Of a stretch of 64,000 nucleotides of DNA, positions 35,432-43,331 are shown one piece after another. The translations under genes were made by a program, and so were the position numbers. The notes under the pieces were generated by a model, which saw only the letters and a list, made by a program, of their open reading frames with translations, was not told the DNA's origin and made no database searches. The stretch covers positions 1 to 64,000 of IMG/VR virus record IMGVR_UViG_3300046005_001513; one strand, written 5' to 3'. Numbering within the stretch: position 1 is the stretch's first letter; each line of letters begins with the position of its first letter. This DNA comes from a virus.

Positions 35432-37548
35432 TTTACAAATTAGCATTAAAAAATTTTCGTCAACACGTAGACACTGAAATTGATTTCAAAAGTGGATTAA
35501 ACTCACTAAGCGGGGACAATGGAGCGGGTAAATCTGGTGTCTTGAAAGCAATCATGTATTGTCTTTTTGGAAGCGCAGCTACTGCGAGTAAAAAAGAAAA
35601 TTTAACTACGTGGGGAAGTACGGAGAAAATGGAGTGCCAACTATATTGTAGCATAGGTGGAAAATTCACTCACATTATTAGGGGGTTAGAAAAAGCTGCG
35701 ATTTATGTTGCAGATGAACTAGTCGCATCAGGTCATACTCCTTGTACAAGATGGGTAGAACAGGAATTAGGACTTGACGCGAAGGCGTTTAAACACTTAT
35801 TGTATGCACCCCAAGGCGAGACGCAAGCGTTGTTAAAACTGGGTGCATCTGATTTACAAAGAAAGATAGAGCTAATAACTAAAGTTGATGGTATTGATAA
35901 AATCGTCAAGCTAGTTAGCGAAGACTTGTCAGTCTTAGCGGGTAAGCTATCAGTGTTACCTCCTGTTGAGGATATACAGGGGCTAGAATTAACCGTATCT
36001 TTGTCACGAGCTGATGAGGATGCATTAACTACGTCTATTAGGAGTAAAGAGAGCATGTACGAAGAAAACCAAAAAACCCTTGCAGATCGTAGAAAATTCG
36101 CTATGGAAATGGCAGCGGAGTTAAAAGTTACACAAAGGGCTTTTGCTGAGAGAGAAGCACTCACAGCCGAATTAGGCAGGGTTAGTGAAGATTTCAGAGT
36201 AATCGAAGCATCACAGCCTGCTCGAACAGTACCTCAATTAAACTTGGAAATTGAAGCAATCAAACTTGACTTGACAAAAAAACAACGTGCTATTCAAACA
36301 TCAGGGGACAATTCAAAATACGTCTCAAGAGCAAACAAAAAACACGAAGATGCCGTAATCTCAATATCAAACCTTAAAGATAACAAAATTGGTATTAACC
36401 ACAGATTAGGATTAGTACGCTTAGTTGAAGATTCTGAAACAAACGTGCATAAAACCAATAAAGACTTAAAAGCGGCATCAGAGCAAAAAACTCACTGCCC
36501 AGCATGTGAACGTAAGTATGATGACGTGAACACAGAAGCATTCCAAGCTAGGGTTGCGAAATTAAAGGCTGACTATCTTTTAGCAATACAAGACAACAGA
36601 GCAGCATCTCTTAGCTTGAGCGCGTTTGATGCAAGCAGCAGCAATGCTTTTGTAGGGTTTAAGGACTACGATGAATTAGAAAACAAGCTGGGTCAGGACG
36701 TAGCTCGTACATTACAAACTCTAGTCTCAGCAAACGCTGAGTTTGAAATCCTTAGTGACGCTGAACTCATTTATTTAACTTCAGTAGTGCATAACGACAA
36801 GCTAGATTTGGAGATTAAATCACGTGACTTGATAACTGCGTTAGCATGGGATCAGGACTGTGTCGTGATTATCAAACAAAAAGCACGTATCTTGAGCAGA
36901 CTAGGTGATATTGAATCAGTTACATGTGGATGGACAGAAGAAGAATTAGTTGCCCTTGAGCAAGAAATTGATGTCATGCAAGTAAAGGCACAAGCAGATT
37001 ATGTGTTGCTTATGGCTGAAAAATTTAAACTAAAAGAGGCAGAATCCCACAGTCTAGCGTGTGCCAAACAGCTTCTTGAGTCTAAACAGAATGCTGAAGC
37101 ACGCAAAAAAACTGAATCAGAACAGGCAGATAGAAAAGAATTATCCTTGTTTCTTAGAAATAATCGCGCACGTTTAATGACAGGTACATGGGACACTATT
37201 ACAAGTTTGACAAGTGCCTATGCAAGTGATATTACAAGTGGATTATTATCAAATTTGATTAGAGACGATGCAGGTGATTTCTTAGTGACGGAAGGTTACA
37301 TCACAGTTCCTGTTTCAGAATTATCAGGCGGTAGACAATCTATTATTGGTTTAGCCCTAAGAGTTGCATTAGTCCAAACATTCTATGGTGAGCATGGGTT
37401 TATTCTGTTAGACGAAGTAGCAAGTGATTTGACAGAAGAAAACTCAGCAGCTGTTGCAGGGTTCTTGGCGGGACTGAATACACAAGTAGTTTCCGTAACA
37501 CACAGACAGGGTGAGGCAGTAAATGCAACAAACATTATCCTACTTTGA
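35428..37548 (+). CDS. sbcC: SbcC/Rad50-type ATPase
   Basis: 706 residues. Walker A GDNGAGKS (29-36), long coiled-coil arms, zinc-hook CPAC (C357, C360), signature LSGGR (632-636) and Walker B FILLDE (D662, E663) in the expected order. The shorter arms are typical of phage gp46-like proteins. With SbcD it forms the end-processing complex used for recombination-dependent replication and possibly degradation of competing DNA. Confidence 0.92.
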   Translation: MIYKLALKNFRQHVDTEIDFKSGLNSLSGDNGAGKSGVLKAIMYCLFGSAATASKKENLTTWGSTEKMECQLYCSIGGKFTHIIRGLEKAAIYVADELVASGHTPCTRWVEQELGLDAKAFKHLLYAPQGETQALLKLGASDLQRKIELITKVDGIDKIVKLVSEDLSVLAGKLSVLPPVEDIQGLELTVSLSRADEDALTTSIRSKESMYEENQKTLADRRKFAMEMAAELKVTQRAFAEREALTAELGRVSEDFRVIEASQPARTVPQLNLEIEAIKLDLTKKQRAIQTSGDNSKYVSRANKKHEDAVISISNLKDNKIGINHRLGLVRLVEDSETNVHKTNKDLKAASEQKTHCPACERKYDDVNTEAFQARVAKLKADYLLAIQDNRAASLSLSAFDASSSNAFVGFKDYDELENKLGQDVARTLQTLVSANAEFEILSDAELIYLTSVVHNDKLDLEIKSRDLITALAWDQDCVVIIKQKARILSRLGDIESVTCGWTEEELVALEQEIDVMQVKAQADYVLLMAEKFKLKEAESHSLACAKQLLESKQNAEARKKTESEQADRKELSLFLRNNRARLMTGTWDTITSLTSAYASDITSGLLSNLIRDDAGDFLVTEGYITVPVSELSGGRQSIIGLALRVALVQTFYGEHGFILLDEVASDLTEENSAAVAGFLAGLNTQVVSVTHRQGEAVNATNIILL
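37049..37062. repeat. Operator-like sequence inside sbcC
   Basis: ACAGTCTAGCGTGT, preceded by TCCC as at 31787. Differs by one base from the 31791 site. In coding sequence, so it may be chance. Confidence 0.3.
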
Positions 37549-37633
37549 TTTTTCACAAGTTGAATTAGTGTTGAGGCTGATGATTGTATCAGCCTTGATT
37601 TTCGCAGTTAATCATAATGACAAGTTGAGGTAA
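37523..37633 (+). CDS. 36-aa membrane peptide
   Basis: ATG 37523 within the end of sbcC, with GTGAGG upstream. LRLMIVSALIFAVN gives a short membrane segment. The stop TAA is three bases before the next start. Confidence 0.35.
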   Translation: MQQTLSYFDFSQVELVLRLMIVSALIFAVNHNDKLR

Positions 37634-37636
37634 AAA

Positions 37637-38056
37637 ATGGTACAAAGTAGAATTGCAGCTCCACCTAGACTAAACCCTAATTTAGAGCACGCATTACACG
37701 ATTTTGAAAGTAGGCTGGAATCACCATCTAAAGCGGTAAGAGATGTTGTAAATGGGGCAACAATGCTTGAAACAATACTGGGCAGAAAAGATGACCAAGA
37801 CAAACTTGATTGGACTCTGCTCCCATTCGGTGCGTTGAAAGGCATTGTTAAGGTGTTAATGTTTGGAGAGCGTAAATATGCTCGAGACAACTGGAAACAC
37901 GTCCCAGACGCTAAGAACAGGTACAAATCTGCATTTCTTAGACATTACGTTGAGTACCAAGAGGGCAACCCACTCGATGAAGAATCAGGCTTGCCGCACT
38001 TGTACCATATGGGGTGTTGTTTATTGTTTTTAATTTGGTTTGAGGAGCAAGCGTAA
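37637..38056 (+). CDS. dATP/dGTP diphosphohydrolase-like protein (139 aa)
   Basis: Start ATG 37637. LDWTLLPFGALKGIVKVLMF, GERKYARDNWK, YKSAFLRHYVEY and ESGLPHLYHMGCCLLFLI match the phage domain annotated as dATP/dGTP diphosphohydrolase N-terminal (MazG-like fold). It would adjust dNTP or modified-nucleotide pools. Located between recombination genes and nrdB, consistent with nucleotide metabolism. Confidence 0.75.
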   Translation: MVQSRIAAPPRLNPNLEHALHDFESRLESPSKAVRDVVNGATMLETILGRKDDQDKLDWTLLPFGALKGIVKVLMFGERKYARDNWKHVPDAKNRYKSAFLRHYVEYQEGNPLDEESGLPHLYHMGCCLLFLIWFEEQA

Positions 38057-38631
38057 TGCAATTAAAAATCACACTTGAAGCTGGGTATGAGCAGTCTTTA
38101 AAATTTATGAGCTTCAGTTACTTAGATGAAGCAGATGATGTGGATGAATGGTGGGAAAACCAGCATCCGAAAGCAATTAAACGTGCAGGAATTCTGGCAT
38201 CTAAATCACCAGAACACGCGAAGTTCTTACGAGCCATTCAGGTCTGGGTAGAGATTAAAGCAACACGAGCGTACTGGCAAGAATATGCAACATACAAGGT
38301 AGGTTCTACTGAGTTGTCAGCATCTACCATGCACAAACTTTCTAAGCGCAGACCAGAAGCCTGTGACTTTTCTGTTAACACACCTTTCATAGTCATTGAA
38401 ACGTTTCAGAAAATTTGGGATGTGCACAAAGCAGGGGAAATTGATTTCATGGCTTTGAAAGATTCTCTCCCAGAGGGTTACTTACAAACTCGTGGTGTTA
38501 ACCTTAACTACGCTACCTTGCGTAACATTATTGTGCAAAGAAAAGGGCATCGTTACAAGTATTGGGACGATCTTATTGCACAAGTGATGGAGCAGATTGA
38601 ACATCCTGAATTACTTGAGGACTTACTATGA
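38056..38631 (+). CDS. Conserved phage protein, W-x-E...YKVG family (191 aa)
   Basis: One-base overlap with the previous gene. Conserved-looking segments: FLRAIQVWVEIKATRAYWQE, YATYKVGSTELSASTMHKL and TLRNIIVQRKGHRYKYWDDL. I recognise this arrangement from many phages but not an assigned function. The spacing of Arg, Tyr and the S-ST-MH motif is loosely reminiscent of flavin-dependent thymidylate synthase (ThyX), which would suit the nucleotide context. That is only a hypothesis. Confidence 0.5.
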   Translation: MQLKITLEAGYEQSLKFMSFSYLDEADDVDEWWENQHPKAIKRAGILASKSPEHAKFLRAIQVWVEIKATRAYWQEYATYKVGSTELSASTMHKLSKRRPEACDFSVNTPFIVIETFQKIWDVHKAGEIDFMALKDSLPEGYLQTRGVNLNYATLRNIIVQRKGHRYKYWDDLIAQVMEQIEHPELLEDLL

Positions 38632-38723
38632 TTTCATACTTTGCTAGTTATGGTATTGCAACAGCAACTGTTAGCGTAGTAGTAACTTTACTGATGATTT
38701 GGGCATACTTACCCTATGATTAA
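38628..38723 (+). CDS. 31-aa membrane peptide
   Basis: ATGA overlap with the previous gene. MISYFASYGIATATVSVVVT then LLMIWAYLPYD is one membrane helix. Its stop overlaps the next start at 38716. Confidence 0.4.
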   Translation: MISYFASYGIATATVSVVVTLLMIWAYLPYD

Positions 38724-38967
38724 AGTTAAAGAACTAAAGTTTCATTATCAAGGTGATGTTATCCGAATCCCTGTAGAGAGAATATGGGGATTCTCAGTTA
38801 AAAACACTGTAAGTCGATTGGACTCAGTTAAAGGTTTATCCTACTTGACATTACGATTGGATAGCCCACCTGAAGACAAAGAAGTGTGTTGTTCAATGCA
38901 AACGTGTTGGCAACCAACACTGGATTTTTTATTAAAATTAAAAGAAGAAAGGGAAAGTGATGAATGA
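38716..38967 (+). CDS. Unknown small protein (83 aa)
   Basis: Overlaps the preceding ORF by 8 bp. Sheet-rich product (MIKVKELKFHYQGDVIRIPV...). The following homing-endonuclease-like gene begins inside its last codons. Confidence 0.5.
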   Translation: MIKVKELKFHYQGDVIRIPVERIWGFSVKNTVSRLDSVKGLSYLTLRLDSPPEDKEVCCSMQTCWQPTLDFLLKLKEERESDE

Positions 38968-39661
38968 AAATAAACCAGCTAGGCACCATAACTTCAAGGA
39001 CATAACAGGAAATGTTTATTCTAGGTTAACCGTTTTGCACTGTGAGGGGAGGAAAGGTGAGTCACCAAGATATTCTTGGGCATGTAGGTGTGAGTGTGGG
39101 AACGTGGTATCCGTTCTAGGGTGTAATTTGGGGCGCATAAATGGAACTCAGTCATGTGGTTGTCTAAGCCGTGAGGTATTACATAAACGATCTTTCAAGC
39201 ATGGAAAACTTGGCTCTAGTGTGTACAACTCCTGGCAGTGTATGCTACAAAGGTGCAACAGCAAAAATGATGCTGAGTACAGCAACTACGGGGGTAGGGG
39301 TATAAGTGTCTGCGAGTCATGGAGAACTTTTGATAATTTTTATGCAGATATGGGGGATGCAGGTGTTGGGATGACACTAGATAGAATAGACAACAACCAA
39401 GGGTACTACAAAGAAAATTGCAGGTGGGCTTCCAGAAGCGAGCAGTCCAATAACAAGCGAACCAATCTCAGATTCTTATTTGAAGGAAAGGACCAGACCC
39501 TAGCTGAAATTTGTGGGGGGAGCAAAAATGCTAAGTATTACAGGGTGCATTCACGGATACGGAATGGTTGGGACGTAGAGTCCGCATTAAACGTACCCTC
39601 AAACTCATCGTATCAAAGAACCAGCATCAAGCGTAAAGGGGAAAAGTTGTGCAAGTTATAA
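38960..39661 (+). CDS. Free-standing HNH/AP2-type homing-endonuclease-like protein
   Basis: ATG 38960 with AGGGA upstream. N-terminal zinc-binding part (FKDITGNVYSRLTVLHCEGR, CRCECGN, SCGCLS), then YNSWQCMLQRCN, NYGGRGISVCESW, MTLDRIDNNQGYYKENCRWA and SRSEQSNNKR. This is the pattern of mobile HNH/AP2 endonuclease-like proteins scattered in phage genomes. A DNA-binding tail follows. It lies directly before nrdB and overlaps its start by 13 bp. Ribonucleotide-reductase genes are known insertion hot spots for such elements. Confidence 0.75.
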   Translation: MNENKPARHHNFKDITGNVYSRLTVLHCEGRKGESPRYSWACRCECGNVVSVLGCNLGRINGTQSCGCLSREVLHKRSFKHGKLGSSVYNSWQCMLQRCNSKNDAEYSNYGGRGISVCESWRTFDNFYADMGDAGVGMTLDRIDNNQGYYKENCRWASRSEQSNNKRTNLRFLFEGKDQTLAEICGGSKNAKYYRVHSRIRNGWDVESALNVPSNSSYQRTSIKRKGEKLCKL

Positions 39662-40665
39662 ACAAAGCAGAAGCAGTAAATAATAGAAGACTTATTGAAG
39701 GTACTTCAGAATTTAATAAACTCATGCAAATTCGCCCCGTTAAGCACACTTGGGCAATGCAGATACTAGAACAAATGCAGAATAATTCTTGGGATCAGCG
39801 TGAAGTTGATTTAACAGAAGATGCAAAGCAATATGCGACAGGGATGCTTACAGATGGAAACCTACATGCTTACCGAAAAGCCTTAGCATTTTTAAGTAAT
39901 TTAGACGGGATACAACTGAACAATCTGACGACAAATATTGGCAAATGGGTTACGAGCCCTGAAGTAACTCTTTGTTTAGTAAGGCAATCTTGGGAAGAAG
40001 CGTTACATGTCCTAAGCTACGCACAGATGATTGAAAGCATTGGTTTTGACCCTATCAAGGTATATTGGGAGTTTCTCGATGACCCAATTTTAGCTGAGAA
40101 GAACGAATTCATTGTCCAATCTAGTGAAATACTGGGGAAGGATTATTCCCCAAAAAACTTTGTCAAAGCAGTTGTTGCTAATATCGCTTTAGAAGGTATT
40201 TATTTTTTCAATGGGTTCTTAACCTTCTACACATTGGAACGTCAGGGGTTAATGAAAAACAGCGCAAAGATGATACAGTTAATTCAGCGTGACGAGGAGG
40301 GTACGCACTTACCTCTGTTTGTTAACATGTTCCGAACACTGAAAGAAGAGAATCCACAATTGTTCGATGAACAGCTGCTATTTGAATGCTCAGAAATAAT
40401 TAGGCTTGCGGCGGCACACGAGATAGTTTGGGGGAAATGGATTATTTCAGGCGGTGTAATGGGTTTAACAGATGTTATCGTGACAGAATTTATCCAGTAC
40501 CTTGCTGATAAACGTCTGACAAGCATTGGTTTAGACCCCATTTATGGAACCAAGAACCCCGTCTCATGGTTTGATGAGGCTAGTAATATCAATAATGGCG
40601 AGACTAACTTTTTTGAGGGAAAAAATTCCTCGTATGTTGCTGGAGGTAGTCTTCAGTGGGATTAG
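39649..40665 (+). CDS. nrdB: Ribonucleotide reductase class I beta subunit
   Basis: 338 residues, GTG start at 39649 with AGGGG upstream. Metal ligands can be placed: D86 (NLDGIQ), E117 and H120 (EEALH), E182 (ALEGIYF), E217 and H220 (DEEGTH). The radical tyrosine is Y124, four residues after H120 as in the E. coli enzyme. It therefore should be an active Tyr-radical R2 partner for NrdA at 16457. The homing-endonuclease-like gene intrudes on its 5' end. Confidence 0.93.
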   Translation: MQVINKAEAVNNRRLIEGTSEFNKLMQIRPVKHTWAMQILEQMQNNSWDQREVDLTEDAKQYATGMLTDGNLHAYRKALAFLSNLDGIQLNNLTTNIGKWVTSPEVTLCLVRQSWEEALHVLSYAQMIESIGFDPIKVYWEFLDDPILAEKNEFIVQSSEILGKDYSPKNFVKAVVANIALEGIYFFNGFLTFYTLERQGLMKNSAKMIQLIQRDEEGTHLPLFVNMFRTLKEENPQLFDEQLLFECSEIIRLAAAHEIVWGKWIISGGVMGLTDVIVTEFIQYLADKRLTSIGLDPIYGTKNPVSWFDEASNINNGETNFFEGKNSSYVAGGSLQWD

Positions 40666-40757
40666 TGAATAGCAAATCAAAATCAAGATTGTAGGAACTA
40701 CGGGGGCTAGAGCGATTTTAGCCCCTAAAAGTGAATAGCAAAGTGAATAGCAAATCA
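40665..40757. repeat. Repeats of GTGAATAGCAAATCA flanking a terminator
   Basis: GTGAATAGCAAATCA occurs at 40665-40679 and 40743-40757, with a shortened copy GTGAATAGCAAA at 40731-40742. They flank the terminator at 40703 and touch the stop codons of both nrdB and rep. They may reflect recombination when the plasmid module joined the phage genes. Confidence 0.6.
40703..40725. terminator. Bidirectional terminator between nrdB and rep
   Basis: GGGGCTA (40703-40709) pairs with TAGCCCC (40719-40725). It lies between convergent genes; U-rich tracts are modest on both strands. Confidence 0.6.
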
Positions 40758-41567
40758 CATTTTGTACTTCTTCACAATGTCCTCTCCGAATCGTCTCACT
40801 AGTTCTTCTTTGTGGGACAAGTCACTTTTAGCCTCAGCAGGTTTACTTGTTGGGGCTTTCTTTTGCGTGGTGACTTTCTTCGGTAAAGAATAAGCAAAGA
40901 TTATACCGCTCACCCTCTTCCCACGATGTACTTGATCCCAACTCACTTTCACATCAGATGTTTCATTGATGTCCTTTACCACTGGGATTAGGACCTTTGC
41001 CTTGAAGTTATCCCACCTAGCATACTTATCACCTAGTTCTAACAGTTCTTGCAAATCTTCAAGGTCAATCTCCTTTCCTGTTCCTCCCCATCGTTTGAAC
41101 AGCTCGTAGAATCTTATGCTGTAGATACATTTGAACCCAAGCACATTCTCGAGTTTGTACTGAGTGAAGTTTTTTGTAATGTCACTTAGCAGGTTTGAAA
41201 TGCTTGGTGTGAAGAATAATTCAATAACCCCCTCTGTTGGTATATACGCAATTTCAGAAACCCAGCGTATTTTTCTTTCTGAAATTCTTTTGGATGGCTT
41301 TAACAGAACAACCCAGCGTTCAGCTAACCTGTTCACCGCATCGCGTAGGTTCTCATACGCACTTCTCCCTCCCACACCAACAAGGTCTTTGATGTCCTCA
41401 ACAGACAGGACAAATTTAATGCTTGGGTCCAACACTTCTTTTGAGTTGACGCGGGAGATACAAGTCAAAATAATCCTGCTTTCAAGCACGGAAAGTTGTT
41501 GGGCAGCATCGATCAAGTCATTGTGTTTAACTACCACGAGCTTTTCTATGGGCGGTATGTGCGGCAT
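40755..41567 (-). CDS. rep: Rep_3-family plasmid replication initiator (270 aa)
   Basis: Start ATG 41567 on the minus strand with AGGGG upstream; a TTG at 41585 is further out. LVVVKHNDLIDAAQQLSVLE and SRIILTCIS mark the first winged helix of Rep_3 initiators. YSIRFYELFKRW and LQELLELGDKYARWDNFK mark the second. A basic, disordered C-terminal tail follows. These proteins bind iterons and open the origin; four iterons lie upstream. It shows that the element can replicate as a plasmid. Its ribosome site lies in a 10-bp inverted repeat, suggesting self-regulation. Confidence 0.9.
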   Translation of the reverse strand: MPHIPPIEKLVVVKHNDLIDAAQQLSVLESRIILTCISRVNSKEVLDPSIKFVLSVEDIKDLVGVGGRSAYENLRDAVNRLAERWVVLLKPSKRISERKIRWVSEIAYIPTEGVIELFFTPSISNLLSDITKNFTQYKLENVLGFKCIYSIRFYELFKRWGGTGKEIDLEDLQELLELGDKYARWDNFKAKVLIPVVKDINETSDVKVSWDQVHRGKRVSGIIFAYSLPKKVTTQKKAPTSKPAEAKSDLSHKEELVRRFGEDIVKKYKM

Positions 41568-41570
41568 TTT

Positions 41571-41604
41571 ATCCCCTACAGACAAAATTATTATTGTAGG
41601 GGAT
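41571..41604 (-). promoter_or_regulatory. Inverted repeat covering the rep ribosome-binding site
   Basis: ATCCCCTACA (41571-41580) and TGTAGGGGAT (41595-41604) are perfect inverted copies with a 14-nt spacer. In the rep mRNA the downstream arm contains the AGGGG ribosome site, so the hairpin would hide it. As DNA it is also a likely Rep-dimer operator. Confidence 0.7.
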
Positions 41605-41692
41605 AGTCCCTAATTTGTAGTGTTTCAGTCCCTAATCGGTAGGTAGTTCGTCCCTATTTGGTAGTAATTCAGTCCCTATTTTGTAGGGAGTA
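41605..41692. repeat. Four 22-bp iterons (plasmid origin)
   Basis: Copies begin at 41605, 41627, 41649 and 41671, exactly 22 bp apart, with core GTCCCTAATTTGTAG and variants. An A-rich stretch follows (about 41735-41770), the usual place for strand opening. Iterons plus an adjacent Rep_3 gene define a theta-type plasmid origin. Confidence 0.88.
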
Positions 41693-41859
41693 AAACCTCC
41701 ACAACCCTTGTTATTCCTACAAAGTAGGTGTCGCTAAAAGAAAAAATAATAAAAATAAAAAAAGAGATTTTGGTTAGGTATTGGTTGCGGAAAAATAAAC
41801 TTTTGCATAACCCAATTTCATGTGATAGCGTAATCGAAAGTTAATTTGGAGTCTAAGCA
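41693..41859. other. A/T-rich origin-side spacer upstream of parA
   Basis: Contains a partial iteron-like CCTACAAAGTAGG at 41725, a long A-rich run, and TTGCAT with TAGCGT 17 bp downstream, a possible weak parA promoter. TTGGAG precedes ATG 41860. A partition site could also lie here, but none is recognised. Confidence 0.5.
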
Positions 41860-42483
41860 ATGATAATAATCGTCGGTAGTGAAAAAGGTGGAGTCGGTAA
41901 ATCAACTATGGCAACTAACATTTCTGTCTTTTTGGCAAAAGCAGGCAAGGAAGTCATTCTTGTTGATGCTGATCGTCAAGGTACAAGCTCCACTTGGTCT
42001 CAAGACAGAAAAGAATCAGGTGTTGAATGCGTCTCTAAACACGAAGATATTCAGTCAGCTTTAGAAACACTTAACAGCAAGTTTGAATACGTTGTTGTAG
42101 ATTGTCCTGGTAGGGACTCCGTAGAGCTTCGTTCTGGGCTGATGGTGGCAGACATATTCATTTCACCAGTTCGCCCCTCACAAGCCGATTTAGACACACT
42201 CCCGAAAGTAATTTCATTGATTGCTACTTCTAGGGTCTACAACAAGAAGCTAAAGTCATATTGTGTGCTTACTCAATCGCCAAGTTCATCAACAGAAACA
42301 AAAGAAGCAAGAGAAGCCTTATTAGCTTATGAAGACTCATTAACTCCTTTAGAATCAATAATTTATGAACGTAGGTCCTACAGGGACGCTCTAGGTTATG
42401 GTTTGGGTGTGATTGAAATGAAAGATCCGAAAGCAACATTAGAAATGACAAACGTTTGTAAGGAGATATTTACATGGTTTTAA
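41860..42483 (+). CDS. parA: ParA-type partition ATPase (207 aa)
   Basis: Deviant Walker A KGGVGKST (9-16), DADRQGT as the A' motif, VVVDCPG as Walker B. It starts directly with the ATPase core and lacks the N-terminal helix-turn-helix of large ParA proteins, so it is of the small (type Ib) class. It positions plasmid copies on the nucleoid, together with a centromere-binding partner, probably the next gene. Confidence 0.88.
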   Translation: MIIIVGSEKGGVGKSTMATNISVFLAKAGKEVILVDADRQGTSSTWSQDRKESGVECVSKHEDIQSALETLNSKFEYVVVDCPGRDSVELRSGLMVADIFISPVRPSQADLDTLPKVISLIATSRVYNKKLKSYCVLTQSPSSSTETKEAREALLAYEDSLTPLESIIYERRSYRDALGYGLGVIEMKDPKATLEMTNVCKEIFTWF

Positions 42484-43073
42484 GAGCCAGAGAACCACAG
42501 GTGTTTAAAGACGCTAAACTTGCATCAGGTGCAGTTGATTTTGTGCAGTCATCACAAAAGACTACGTTGGCTGACTTATCCTTGGAAGAGTTGGCTGATC
42601 GGTATTCCCAAGTTGACATACAATCGCATATGATGAAAGGGTTGATCTTGTTAGAAGCAAGAAATCGCTTTGCATCTGACAAGGAATTTGGGCAATGGGT
42701 TGAGGCTACTGTAACATTATGTGACAGCAGAATGAATCGTAGCAGACTTATGCACTATGCTAAATTCTTCAAAGATAGGGATGCAACAGGGATTTCATTG
42801 ACAGCAGGGTATCTAATCGCTTCACCAGCCAATGAAGATATTGCAGAAGTAGTTTATTCAATCGTACAAGGTCAAGACTTACCAGTCGAAGAAGTTAAGC
42901 AAATCATTCTAAAAACAAAAGGTATTCCTGAGTTGAAAACAACACAGAAATCTATAAACAAGAATCAGGCTGAAAAGAAAGTCATTAACATTGTGCATCA
43001 GTTTGAAAAAGCTGAAGCAATCGAGATACTTGAAAATTGTTTGCAAAGCGTGAAGCAGACTAGCGAGGATTAA
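42474..43073 (+). CDS. Putative partition partner / plasmid protein (199 aa)
   Basis: Overlaps parA by 10 bp, with AAGGAG upstream. Acidic N-terminal segment, then HMMKGLILLEARNRFASDKE, FGQWVEAT and SRLMHYAKFF, a helical region resembling DUF3102-like or KorB-like plasmid proteins, and a helical C-terminus. No ParB nuclease motif. Gene order suggests the centromere-binding partner, which is typically unrelated in sequence between small ParA systems. Confidence 0.55.
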   Translation: MVLRAREPQVFKDAKLASGAVDFVQSSQKTTLADLSLEELADRYSQVDIQSHMMKGLILLEARNRFASDKEFGQWVEATVTLCDSRMNRSRLMHYAKFFKDRDATGISLTAGYLIASPANEDIAEVVYSIVQGQDLPVEEVKQIILKTKGIPELKTTQKSINKNQAEKKVINIVHQFEKAEAIEILENCLQSVKQTSED

Positions 43074-43076
43074 AGA

Positions 43077-43098
43077 AAGCCCCTTAGTAGGGGCTTTT
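43077..43098. terminator. Terminator between partition and tail modules
   Basis: AAGCCCC (43077-43083) and GGGGCTT (43090-43096) with loop TTAGTA and a T-run on the plus strand; on the minus strand the reverse complement also ends in A/T. Works for the convergent units meeting here. Confidence 0.8.
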
Positions 43099-43129
43099 GT
43101 TTAAAACTGAAGATCAGTGTGAATTTCTA

Positions 43130-43327
43130 CTAGCCAAAACTCACACTACCTGCTTTAAGTTCTTTCTTTGAAAGCTCTTGAATAGGCGTTGTGGTGCCTA
43201 GAATGACTTTACCTTCAAGTTCACTTTGATAAAACGGCACATCAATTTCTGCCAACTCTTTATCCGTTACATCAACGTAAATAAACTCTGCATTCGGTAA
43301 CAAGTTCTTTACTTCAAAATAATTCAT
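43130..43327 (-). CDS. Small distal tail-operon protein (65 aa)
   Basis: Start ATG 43327 with TTGGAG upstream on the minus strand. Product MNYFEVKNLLPNAEFIYVDV and on. Last gene of the tail operon; small proteins in this position are often fibre chaperones or attachment accessories. No motif proves it. Confidence 0.5.
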   Translation of the reverse strand: MNYFEVKNLLPNAEFIYVDVTDKELAEIDVPFYQSELEGKVILGTTTPIQELSKKELKAGSVSFG

Positions 43328-43331
43328 GTTT

